This document shows positions 36,299 through 48,081 of a stretch of DNA of 64,000 bases, piece after piece; the first letter of the stretch is position 1, and each line of letters starts with the position of its first letter. The notes beneath the pieces are model-generated. The model had not been told where the DNA came from and searched no databases. It was given only the letters and a program-made list of their open reading frames with translations. Position numbers and translations under genes: made by a program. Origin of the DNA: Camillea tinctor (lineage: Eukaryota; Ascomycota; Sordariomycetes; Xylariales; Xylariaceae); NCBI GenBank assembly GCA_022578605.1, contig MU394146.1:62001-126000 (forward strand), in the 5' to 3' direction.

Positions 36299-37864
36299 GG
36301 ATAGAGAGAGAGACAAAATCAAGACGCTCGAGGAGGATCTGCTATGTGCCCGATCCAACAATGTCGATTTGAAAAACGATCCAAGCCAAGCTCTTCAGGA
36401 TTGTCGAACGAGATCTGTCATTCATCACCATATTCTTCAATCTTGAAGATCCATCAGGGGACCAGTGATATGGAAGCTCCCAGCTCCGGGCGCTACGTAG
36501 TCCGCGGGAGTACACGGCGATTTAATGAAATACAAGGCAATTCACAGAGGTTGTACGAAGTACTTATTGTATAGTAAACTATTGCGGTTAAAACAGCCGA
36601 AAACAACACAACATAAAATAAAATGCCCATATAAATAAATAAAATATTTAAAAAAAAAAAAAAAAAGCTAAGCAAAGGTACTTACCCCTTTTTATTTCAG
36701 ATATTGTTAATGCCAATATTTCGTTTGATTAATACCCCAACCTCTTATAGTGCTACGTGCCATATAATATAGAACGCCGATTTTTTCTAGCACCAATAAA
36801 CGGGAATAAGGATATATACTTGGTGTTCGTGTTTTAAACGCTTTGTTCTCTACAACTTCAAAGGAGTGTAAGTGGGAAAATACAATAATGGTGGCTGCAC
36901 ACGCAAGGGACACGAGCTATGAGCTGATTATGGAGCAGGCATCTGCCGACCAGTTCGCTTTATCATCCACAACATGATATTCATATGGCACAGATGAGAC
37001 CATGAGAGGTTGCCAGGTTACATTGATGGAACTAACATGGAGGTTCGATACGCCATGTCGTCCTTCTCCAGGAAGATGTAAGACAGGATACTCATGATCG
37101 AATACACCGACGGCACGTCCCATAGTCCATTAAGTGATATTATTTCAAAATGTATGTTCGGCAAGTGAGCTACAGCTTTCGTGATCAACTCACAGAAGTC
37201 TCTAATGGCGTGTATATGAGTTCACATGAGCTCTACTGGAGAAAGAGCTGTCTGTACAAGGGAGACATGGTTTGGCAAAGTTATTCTCATTATCACCCCT
37301 TACGAATTGTGATCCGTATATTTAATGCGTCTTAGGAGTAGGTATTACAGAGAAATTTCTATAACGTGTAGCTATGAATGGTGTTTCTTATGAGGGATTC
37401 AGCGGTCCGCCATGAGAGGCTGATAAACGGGATGTAGATTCCAAGTATCCCGACGGCGCAGACATTAGCCAGCTACAAGAGTTGATCTATATCAGCTTCC
37501 AGTCCTAAACAATCACACATTCAGTATCTAACATATACGATATTTCCCGTCAAATATTGAATAGCGCTGCTTTACCCTCCTATAATCTGCAACTACGATG
37601 CTATTATAGTGTCTCATTTACCTACTTCACCTACAACTGTCACAAGATGGTATGGGAAAGAAATTCAAGACGTAGATCTTGGTAGCGGGATGACTATTTC
37701 GTGTTGTGGTACTTCCTGTGTATCTCGATCGTGGGGTGTCCTGTGTGGCTAGAAAGAATTATATACCGATACTATTTTCCCTATATAAGTGCCTCCAAGT
37801 TCCTGTTCGAACCCAAAGATAGCTCTACAACTTATGTTAATCTCATCATATCATATGCGTCAAG
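36299..37864. other. Intergenic region after the DUF7924-like pseudogene
   Basis: From 36299 to 36446 a second frame stays open with charged, coiled-coil-like sequence (KDRERDKIKTLEEDL); it may be a further shifted part of the pseudogene. An A-run lies at 36650-36666. A 68-codon minus-strand frame at 36917-37123 has no recognisable relatives and is not annotated as a gene. The rest is AT-rich with nothing recognised. Confidence 0.5.
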
Positions 37865-39003
37865 ATGGCACCGACTTCGTGGATCTGCCTCTACTTCTCA
37901 TTTTATTTCTCATTCTTTGTCTTAACAACCGCATTTGTCGTCCCACGTGATGGACGGGAATTCCTACCGGCCTATCCAATTAGGGAACAGAGCCTTTTTG
38001 AGTCTACTCCCGGCAGCGTTGCAGATGAATGTCCCCGGAGAAACGAGAAAGTTGAAAATGGGTGAGGATGAGCATCTAATTAGTCAATTCGACAAACTAA
38101 TAGGACTATTAGGACACTTATTGACCAACTTTGGAAAGCTAACTGTGATCTCGTCAACAAATTTCTCAACAACTGCTTCTCTGTACTTCAAGCCACCAAA
38201 GGTGACGATGAAGCGTTGGACTCATTCAAGTACTACTCTGTGGTTCGTACTGTTCTGTTTCGATAATAGATAAGTTCTCATTTACGTTATAGCAAGACTA
38301 TTACTACTTAGTCCAGACGGCCCAGCATAAGGCGAATTTATTACCAACCTTTCCAACTCCAGATGCCGAATTAGCTAAAGAAATCAGTGCGACTGTTCAA
38401 TCCATGAACAAAAGTCTTGATGATGCCCGCGAATTCCGGGAAATCCTTACAAAGAACCTCACAATACCCGACAGTGCTATCGACAACGGGGCCCTTGAAG
38501 CTGCTGGATTGGGGTACGTAAAATGGCTTCAAGAGAACACTAATCTCGGCTGGTTTGCATTCGAAGTTTCTAGGATCCCTTGCGTTTATGTGAGTTAACT
38601 TGTTCTAAAATTTTAGCGTACTGAGCTGAAGTAGAAAGGGCTGGGCGGAGCTGGCGAGTAACATCGAGAGCCTTCCCGGTGTGAATAACAGTAAGAGTCT
38701 AAATTCTCATGATATACCGGAAATATATTATTTACACCTCCCAGGTACAACTTTCTATCAGCTGTGGGTCAAACCAAATTTGGATTGGGGTTATGGTGTC
38801 AAAATGTCCAGTATGTTCCAAATCCGCTCCCCTTAAACGAGGCCCATCACTAACATTGAATTATAGAGAAATTCGAGGAGCATCCAGAATTCAATAACAG
38901 TGAAACTTTCCCTGTTTATAATGACCTATTTCGTCAAGCCCTGCGTTTTGAAACTGCCTTCTTCGAAAGTGCAATTAATAAAAGTCTAAATAGCATAACA
39001 TGA
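37865..39003 (+). CDS. TenA/THI-4/PQQC-like protein, probably secreted
   Basis: Six exons are inferred: 37865-38061, 38113-38242, 38293-38589, 38639-38690, 38745-38810 and 38867-39003, encoding 292 aa. Residues 1-25 form a strongly hydrophobic signal-peptide-like segment (ICLYFSFYFSFFVLTTAF). The rest has the spaced motifs of the TenA haem-oxygenase-like helical fold: LIDQLWKANCDLV (67-79), YYSVQDYYYL (106-115), YVKWLQ, RIPCVYGWAE (203-212) and RFETAFFESA (274-283). Asp111, Cys206 and Glu276 are at places matching TenA active-site positions. TenA enzymes hydrolyse thiamine or its breakdown products, but the substrate here is unknown. The intron before GWAE needs an AAG acceptor, which is weak, yet it is the joint that restores the family motif. 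Secretion would be unusual for this fold and rests only on the N-terminus. Confidence 0.65.
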
Positions 39004-40385
39004 GATGGCATCCCGATGCAGACCTTATGCAGGACATAGACAAAATTCCTGTTGCGCAAGGAACTGGAACTACATGCACATGCTGTTGCAGTCCATTAGC
39101 ATGCAAATGAACTTCTTGTTCCCCGCCCATCCCCTTATTTTCAGGTTATGACTTTCGCAGACTTCCCAGCTCTCAGATCTGGCTTTCGATCCTTCTTCTA
39201 GATGAACTTAAACAAGTACGACTGGTTCATAGAAGACTGCATATCGGAAGGAAGGACGTTCACTTTTTCTTTATTTGCATGGAAATCTCCTAGGTATCGC
39301 TCATTAATATGTATTATTATATTTAAAACGATCCTAATGCCTTGGCCGGAAAATCACCAAATGTGAGGTCACATTTTACCTAGCTTGGTCGCCAGCATAG
39401 ATAGTATCCCGTACCACAGGGTAAATCCCTAGTCTATCCCCTTCAGTCAGATACATATGGAAATCTGTAGCCTTACTAAAAGTCCGCCCCCGTTGACCTA
39501 CAACTTATGCCTTATTCTTAGTCATGATACTGGTCTGTCAGAACGTGCGTACTAGTATATGGGTGGAAATCAATCATGTGTTGGTTAGCATGGCCACAAC
39601 ACACAGTGACTGAGACTTATGCACAGCACAAGCCCTTTGTTACTATGACAAAGATATGGCAGCTCCGTCAGTTCCTATATGTCCTCAATAAAATGATGGC
39701 AGTGCCCGAATCGCAGTATTTTCCCTGAGAGTAAAGAGGTAGTGCTATCAGTAGAAATCGTGGAACGAAACCCAGGGGTGTTGATGCAAGCCCCGCGATT
39801 TTATAATAAGATGTTACGATTAGGTCTTAAAGGTTTATATAACAGTAATAAATAATAAATTTAGTTGTAAATATGTAAATTTTCATAACTTTTTTTATTC
39901 AAGCACGTAACTGACAATTAACTAAGCCGCGCTTGAGCTAAAGCAGCAACAGCGCTAGTCCTAACAGGGCCAAAAAAGCTGCCATGGACATCCTACTAGT
40001 ACCTAAGTACGTAACCTAGGTACCTAGTAGGTAGTGCATACTACAGCTTAGCGGTTGTGGCGTCTGCGGGGGGACTTGGAGACAGGTTTATTCAATTTCC
40101 AACCGGGACGATAGTTTGTACCTGGACATAAAGTAGGTACCTAAGGAGGAAACTTACTAAGTTTTAACCATAAAGCTTATTCTCCGAAGAGTCATCAACC
40201 TAACCTACCTAAAATAGGTGCTGAGGTCACGGTTACTTTACTTAAGTATTGTTTAGGTGTAAGATATTCTTCCATTTTTAAAGTTCTGCTATTAAAGTTT
40301 CTACATCGTGCAACAATTTGCTTTACTAGATCAGCTCAGACAGATTAAGCCCAGGCATCTGATATCGCCATTGGCTTACATCGAG
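39004..40385. other. Intergenic region upstream of SLH1
   Basis: No gene is supported. TACCTAGG-type palindromes and CTAAGTAC repeats occur at 39995-40035 and 40125-40160. The 300 or so bases before 40386 probably contain the SLH1 leader; an open frame extends upstream to 40308 but has no ATG before 40386. Confidence 0.6.
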
Positions 40386-43300
40386 ATGGCGCCCTCATCC
40401 TCGTCAATGAGCGAGGCCGAAGCGCAATGGCGAGCACAATTCGCAGCCATGAAGTCAGCCCTGGCAGGCCTGAACCTGCACGGTGGTGGAGATGCCTCCT
40501 CGACTAAACTGGAAAACGGAACTGATATCGACTGGAACGACGAGGAATTCACTTCCGGCAACAGCGGAGACGATGTATGGGACTTCATTTTGGATAGTGA
40601 AGAAGACCAAGACCTCTATAGTAGTGACTTCATCGAGGAGACAGACGGCCAGGCTAGCAACGAAGGACATGGCCTGGACTGGTTCTCCAAACAATGCTCG
40701 GCCATTTCAATGAAGAAAGACGGTCTATCAGCAGATGCCTTCCAGGCCCAGATTCTGGAGATATTGGCCTCGGGACGCTCTGAATACGAACTCCAATCCC
40801 AGCTCACTGATATTGTCGGTTTTGATGACCTAGACTTTGTCATAGAACTTTTGTCTCGCAAGAATGAAATCACTTCTAGTTTTACCGCTCAGGAGGTGAA
40901 GGAGCCAGCGGGCCGCATCCTAACCAAAGCAGAGAGAGAGGAAGCCCTTCGCCGTAAGGATTACGAGCATAAACATGCTACCCTAGCACCTACCATGCAC
41001 AAGGAAGTCGAGTACCCTCACGTGTATAGGGCACATAATGCCGGGAATACCTTGAACTATGCTGGAAAGAAATACTCCCTACCAGCTGGTAGTGAGAGAA
41101 GACAGTTCGAAAAATATGAGGAGCAGTTCATACCTGCCGGGAAACCCGGAACCCTGCTACCTGGCCACAAACTGATTCAGATTGCCGACCTGGACGGGCT
41201 CTGCCGTCGGACTTTCAAAGGGTACAAGACCCTGAACAGAATGCAGAGCCTGGTATACCCCGTGGCCTATAAAACAAGCGAGAACATGTTGATCTGCGCC
41301 CCCACCGGTGCAGGTAAAACTGATGCCGCTATGTTGACTATCTTGCAAACTATTGGCCAATATGTCACTCCGAATCCTATTGAGAATATGGTGGCTACCG
41401 ATTTTGAGATCGATATTGAAAATTTCAAGATCGTGTATGTTGCTCCTATGAAATCCCTAGCGGCAGAAATTACGGACAAGCTCAGCAAACGACTCTCATG
41501 GCTCGGCATTCGATGTCGTGAATATACTGGAGATATGCACCTTACCAAGTCGGAAATCGTACAGACACAGATAATCATCACCACGCCCGAGAAATGGGAT
41601 GTGGTAACAAGAAAGGGAACTGGAGATACTGAATTGGTACAAAAGGTTAGGCTTCTCATCATTGATGAAGTTCACATGCTTCACGATGAACGTGGTGCTG
41701 TTTTGGAGTCCTTGGTTGCTCGTACCGAACGACAGGTAGAAAGCACCCAGTCCCTCATCCGTATCGTAGGTTTGAGCGCCACTCTACCCAACTTCATCGA
41801 CGTGGCCGAATTTCTTAAGGTGAATAAGCTCGCCGGGTTGTTTTACTTCGACGCATCATTCAGGCCGGTTCCACTAGAACAGCACTTCATTGGTGTCAGG
41901 GGCAAGCCAGGCACTAAACAGTCGAGAGACAATTTGGATGCCGTAGCCTTTGAGAAAGTCCAGCAGATGCTCGAGAGAGACCACCAAGTTATGGTATTCG
42001 TTCACTCCAGAAGGGAAACTCTCATGACGGCTAAGATGCTTTACGAGAAGGCGGTCGAGAATATGTGTGCGGATCTGTTCGACCCATCAGGTCATCCTCG
42101 ATACGAGCAAGCCCTCAAAGATATGAGATCGTCAAAGGCACGTGAGCTTAGGGATCTTGTGCCCAAGGGCCTTGGTATACATCATGCCGGCATGACACGA
42201 TCGGACAGGAATCTCATGGAAAGGCTTTTTTCCGAAGGCGTTATCAAGGTTCTTTGCTGCACGGCTACGCTGGCCTGGGGTGTCAACTTGCCAGCGGCTG
42301 CGGTTGTCATTAAAGGTACTCAAGTTTACAGTGCACAAGATGGTAAATTCATCGATCTTAGCATTCTTGACGTGCTGCAGATCTTTGGACGTGCTGGTCG
42401 TCCTCAATTTGAAGATGTAGGCATCGGCATGATCTGTACCACCGGAGACAAGTTGGCACACTATTTGGGGGCTATTACAGAGCAGCAGCCTATTGAGTCC
42501 AGGTTTTCTTCCAAATTGGTTGATAACCTGAACGCCGAAATTGCCCTTGGTACGGTGACATCTATCCAGGAAGCCGTGCAGTGGATTGGTTACTCCTACC
42601 TTTTCGTTCGAATGCGAAGAAGTCCTATGACCTATGGTATTGAGTGGGTTGAGATAAGAGACGACCCCAATTTAGTCCAGAGGCGAAGACAGCTCGCTAT
42701 ACAGGCAGCCAAAACTCTACAACAAAGCCAGATGATCATATTCAATGAGACAACGGAAGATCTTAGAAGTAAAGATGTCGGTCGTATTGCTAGCCAATAC
42801 TACATCAAACAATCAAGCATACAGATCTTCAACCAGATGATGAAACCTCAGGCAACGGAAGCCGATATACTCAATATGATTAGCATGAGTGGCGAATTCG
42901 ACAATATCCAGTCAAGAGATAGCGAGGCCGATGAACTTACTAAATTGAGGCACGATGTCATCCCCTGCCAAGTGCCTGGGGGGATTGACACGCCTCAGGC
43001 AAAGACCAATATCCTCTTGCAGGCTTATATTTGTCGCGCCCAACCGGAGGATTTTGCGCTAGTGAACGATCTGAATTATGTGGCCCAACAAGCTGGGAGG
43101 ATCTGTCGTGCTCTGTTCATGATCGCCTTGAACCGCCGATGGGGCCACCAATGCCGCGTTCTGCTGGAGTTGGCTAAATCGATTGAAAGGCGTATTTGGC
43201 CCTTTGAACATCCACTCCATCAATTCGATTTGCCTAAGCCGGTTCTTAATCAGCTGGACAGCAAGGATAGTCTAAGTGTTGCAACCCTGCGTGATATGGA

Positions 43301-46300
43301 GCCAGCAGAAATTGGACAAGCAGTGCACAATCAGAGCGCAGGCAAGAAGATCGCAAAGTTAATTGGAAACTTTCCTACCGTATCCGTAGAGGCCGAGATC
43401 GCGCCCTTGAACCGCGATGTACTGAGGATAAAGCTTTTTATCACCCCGGATTTCAGTTGGCATGACCAGGTTCATGGCACATCCGAGTCCTTCTACATCT
43501 GGGTTGAGAGCTCCGAAACTTCGGAGATCTATCATCACGAATCCTTCATACTTAGTAGGAGGAAGCTCTATAATGATCACGAGCTCAACTTTACTATACC
43601 GCTATCGGACCCTCTGCCAAACCAGATATATGTATGGGCCGTGTCAGACAAATGGCTCGGAGCAGATACGGTTACCCCTGTCTCCTTTCAGCACCTTATA
43701 CGCCCCGATACGGAGAGCGTATACACTGACTTGCTAAACCTGCAGCCTTTGCCTATCAGCGCTCTAAGGAACCCCGGCTTGGAGGATATCTATAGGAAGA
43801 GATTTCAGTTCTTCAATCCCATGCAGACTCAAATCTTCCATACCCTCTATAACACACCGGCCAATGTTTTACTAGGGTCTCCAACCGGCAGTGGCAAGAC
43901 GGTTGCCGCCGAGCTGGCAATGTGGTGGGCATTCCGAGAGCGGCCAGGATCAAAGGTGGTGTACATTGCCCCGATGAAAGCACTGGTTCGTGAACGAGTG
44001 AAAGACTGGGGTGCTCGACTCTCTGGACCGCTCGGTCTTAAATTAGTCGAGTTGACCGGAGACAATACTCCTGATACAAGGACTATCAAGGATGCCGATA
44101 TAATCATCACCACGCCAGAGAAATGGGACGGTATCTCTCGTAGTTGGCAAACAAGAGGGTATGTACGCCAGGTCGCACTTGTAATTATAGACGAGATTCA
44201 TCTACTCGCCGGAGACCGAGGCCCCATTCTCGAGATCATTGTATCTAGTAAGTCATCAACTTGAGCTGCGACGAACTTCGATCATTAACCGTCTGCTAGG
44301 AATGAATTATATTGCCGAGTCCACCAAGAATTCTGTCAGGCTTCTCGGAATGTCCACTGCTTGTGCCAACGCAACTGATCTGGGCAATTGGCTTGGTGTG
44401 AAAGAAGGGCTGTTCAACTTCCGGCATTCTGTACGACCGGTACCTCTGGAACTGTACATAGATGGATTCCCGGAAGTTAGGGGGTTTTGCCCCTTGATGC
44501 AGTCTATGAACCGACCGACTTTCTTAGCGATCAAAACGCATAGCCCTGAGAAACCTGTCATCGTCTTCGTGCCCTCGCGGCGACAGACTCGCCTCACCGC
44601 GAAGGACCTCATCAACTTCTGCGGCTTGGAAGATAACCCGAGACGGTTTGTTCACATGTCTGAGGATGACCTCCAACTTAACCTTGCTAGAGTGAAGGAC
44701 GATGCATTGAGAGAGGCAATTAACTTTGGTATCGGCCTTCATCATGCTGGTCTAGGCGAGTCGGATAGACAGCTTGCTGAAGAATTATTCCTAAACAACA
44801 AGATTCAGATACTAGTAGCGACAAGTACGCTGGCCTGGGGTGTTAACCTGCCCGCTCACCTGGTGGTCGTTAAGGGGACTCAGTTCTACGATGCCAAAAT
44901 AGAAGGGTATAAAGATATGGACTTGACGGATGTCTTGCAGATGCTTGGTCGAGCTGGTCGTCCGCAGTTTGACAATTCGGGCGTGGCACGCATCTTCACC
45001 CAAGACGCAAAGAAGGACTTCTATAAGCACTTCCTACACACCGGGTTCCCAGTCGAGTCATCGCTCCACACCGTCTTGGATAACCATATATGTGCCGAGG
45101 TATCCGCCGAGACGATCATTACGAAGCAAGACGCACTCGACTACTTAACCTGGACCTTCTTCTTCCGTCGGCTACACAAAAACCCTTCATTCTACGGTCT
45201 TGATATCCCGGCTGAGCAGCATAATACCACCGAGGCGCAGAAAATTGCCAACGATTTCATGATTGATATGGTCAACAAGTCCCTAGATGAGCTAGCTATC
45301 TCAAAGTGTGTGGAAGTGTACCCGAACGGTGACGTGGATCCTACTCCGCTTGGCAAGATCATGAGTTATTACTATCTCTCTCACAAGACGATCCGTCACC
45401 TTGTCAACAACGCAAAACCCAAGGCGGAATTTGTGGACGTTCTTTCATGGATGTCTCGCGCGACGGAGTATGACGAACTCCCGGTGCGGCACAACGAAGA
45501 TCTGATCAACGCCGAGCTGTCGAATAATTTACCCTTCCAAGGGAGCACGTTTGGGCTGCCGATGTGGGATCCGCACGTGAAGGCTTTCCTTCTGCTTCAG
45601 GCGCATATGGCTCGCATTGACCTCCCAATCACAGATTACGTAGGCGACCAGACAAGCGTGCTTGATCAAGCTATTCGTATCATGCAGGCATCAATCGACG
45701 TACTAACGGAGCTCAACCACTTATCTAGCTGCCTACAAATGATCAAGCTACTACAATGCATCAAGTCGGCACGTTGGCCTGAGGACTCACCTTTGGTCAT
45801 CCTCCCAGGCGTCAGGCCTGGCAATGTGAAAGATACGTTAGCGCTGCAGAAGCTGAGCACCTACACGCGACCACAGGTAGGAGAACTTGCTAAGGAGCTC
45901 GGTGTTCCTAGCTCTCAACAGAGTCATTTCGCTCGCGCCGTGTCCATAATTCCTAACGTCAAGGTCACGACGGAAAACGTGACGGCGCTATCACTTACTG
46001 TCTCGCTCAAGAGAATCAACCAAATCGTAGAGCGCGAAGGACGCGTTTTTGCGCCAAGGTATCCTAAGCCGCAGACTGAAGGGTGGTTTGTGATAGTGTG
46101 TGACGTAGCTAAAGACGAAATTATGGCGATCAAGAGGGTGGGCTGGAGCCAGGGACCAGGTCAATCGGTTAAGGTCGGAGACAAACCGGGGGCCAAAGCA
46201 TCGATCAAACTTCCGGAACCCGATAAGGAGGGCAACGGGAGAAAGGTCGATGTACTAGTGATCAGCGACGCATACGTGGGTATGGAATATAGAGTGCTGG

Positions 46301-46377
46301 GGGTGGATATCCCAGCGCTGCCCAAGGTGGATGACGATGTCGATAAATCCAAGAAAAACCAGGCCGGTCCCGCGTGA
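40386..46377 (+). CDS. SLH1: Slh1/ASCC3-type tandem Ski2-like RNA helicase
   Basis: Two exons, 40386-44247 and 44300-46377, joined by a 52-base intron (GTAAGT...CTAG), give 1979 aa, close to yeast Slh1. The intron falls between EIIVS and RMNYIAEST. Slh1 (ASCC3 in animals) is the helicase of the RQT/ASC-1 complex that splits collided ribosomes. Cassette 1 has APTGAGKT (about residues 304-311), IIDEVHMLHDERG (about 425-437), GLSATLPN, HHAGMTRSDR and IFGRAGRPQ. Cassette 2 has SPTGSGKT (about 1164-1171), IIDEIHLLAGDRG (about 1267-1279), HHAGLGESDR and LGRAGRPQ. Both cassettes keep Walker A and DExH residues. Each is followed by a Sec63-like module. The alternative, Brr2, is longer with a different N-terminus. 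I chose the first ATG (MAPSSSSMSEAEAQW). Confidence 0.95.
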
Positions 46378-48081
46378 TCCGCGGGTGGGATGGAGATATC
46401 GGGTAGAGGGAGGGTTGGAGGGAGAGAGGATAGGGGATGGTAGAGAGGGGGGGGATATAGGGTGGGAAATGGTCGAGAGATATGATAGGTAAAATGTGAG
46501 AACATGCGTGGGATTTCCATAGTGTCTCCATCTAGACTTCTATACGACGATATAGCTATTCAAAAGAGAGGCAGGCCCCGCATCGTGTGGTCCTTCGAAA
46601 GACAATGGGTTGTTTATTCTGGGACTTGTAATGCGTCATGGTTAGCCAATGGGGGGTATCCGATGGTTTCTGCAGATGTGGATTGGATGTTCAAGTTAGT
46701 AAACGTGGAGAAGATTGGGGGAGAAAGAAGGGGGGTCTAGACTAGCTAAACTAATAGAACGGGTTGCAGGTAAGTTGTACAATGCAAGCTGCAGACGAAT
46801 AGGTAAATACCGAGGAGTTGGGACCTCGTCACTCGCTGTCGGAAGGAGAAGGGATGGGGACTATAAATATAAGGAAGGTATCGGGTGACCGACTACATAC
46901 ATTTACATATACACATACATATACACATACATATACGTACGTACTTCCTACCTATCTAAGGTTGTATTCATGTATACCTACATACCGTGTTACGTAGTAC
47001 ATACAGCAAACTGTTATACAGCAGCTCTGGCGTATGTATAACTGATAGTTGTAGATAACCTTAGGTAGGTGAGATAGGTACATACCGGTTTACATTGGTT
47101 AGGTTAGGTTGTCTTAGTATTATTTGTTTCCATGTTTCGCATTCCTTTTTCTATTTTGCTTTTCTTTTTCTTTTTTTTCTTTTTATATATATATTCTATT
47201 TTTTATACTAATTGAAGCAATTGAAGTCTATAACATACTCTGCACTACAGTATATACTACCTACAAGCCCCCACACTCAAAACTGTCCTAGGTATATATA
47301 CTATACCTAGGCTAGGCTACCTTACATGTTATCTACCTTTATCACTTGATTGACTAAAAAAGGTAAACTGCAGAGCCAATGATTCTATTTGCTGATTCAG
47401 GTTATGCAGGGAACGCCTAAACTGTAAACAGGGACCCCTGCTGCATAACTTTGCATCATCATCCATCTTCGCCTATCGTCTTTTGGAATTCGACTTTCTA
47501 GACAATACCACCTTTATTTTATTTTATTTATTATTATTATTATTATTTTATTTTTATTTTTGCTTCTTTCTTTTCTTTTCTTTTTTTTATCTGTTCATCA
47601 AACTCCCTCCTCCTCCCCCCCCTCCGTTCTCAGACCCAAGTCAGACCAGCTCAGATCAAGTCAGATCAGATCGACTAGCTTATACTACCTTACACACCAC
47701 TAGGTACTCAACCATGGTAAAAAGATAAGCAGCATGACGATCAATGAATCTTCTAGTCGACATCTCGAGCGGTGAATTTACTCGCCCCCATTCACCTCGA
47801 CTTTACTACCTACCTAATCTACATCTACATCAATTCGATCCCTCTTAGAAGTAAACACCAGCCCCCCAACCCCTCCGCCCCTCTCTCCCCTCCATTGGGC
47901 CTTCACCTTTTTGGTGTTGTCGTCTGCTCAAACCGGCTAGCTACACACGTGCTACCAACAACGTCTTCGGTACTTCTTCAATACATTCTTTCTGGAGGAT
48001 ATCAAGTTCCCCCCAATTACTACTTCTTGTCACCTGTCTATCAGTCTACCTATCTCCCCCTCCACTCCATCCTCCTTCGCC
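46378..48081. other. Intergenic region between SLH1 and the Rab-like gene
   Basis: Contains ATAC/CATA tracts at about 46896-46945, CTAGGTA palindromic motifs near 47290-47320, and T-rich and CT-rich runs up to about 47620 that probably belong to the promoter and leader of the Rab-like gene. No gene is seen. Confidence 0.6.

Noticed and set aside
36917..37123. 68-codon minus-strand frame
   Set aside because: Composition is protein-like, but there is no recognisable family, signal peptide or splice partner; too short to support alone.
37795..37815. GTTCGAACC resembling a tRNA B box
   Set aside because: No A box at the right distance and no cloverleaf could be built around it.
47483..47728. 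81-codon frame upstream of the Rab-like gene
   Set aside because: It is a Phe/Leu/Tyr string from a T-rich tract and a Pro run from a C-rich tract; more likely leader or promoter.
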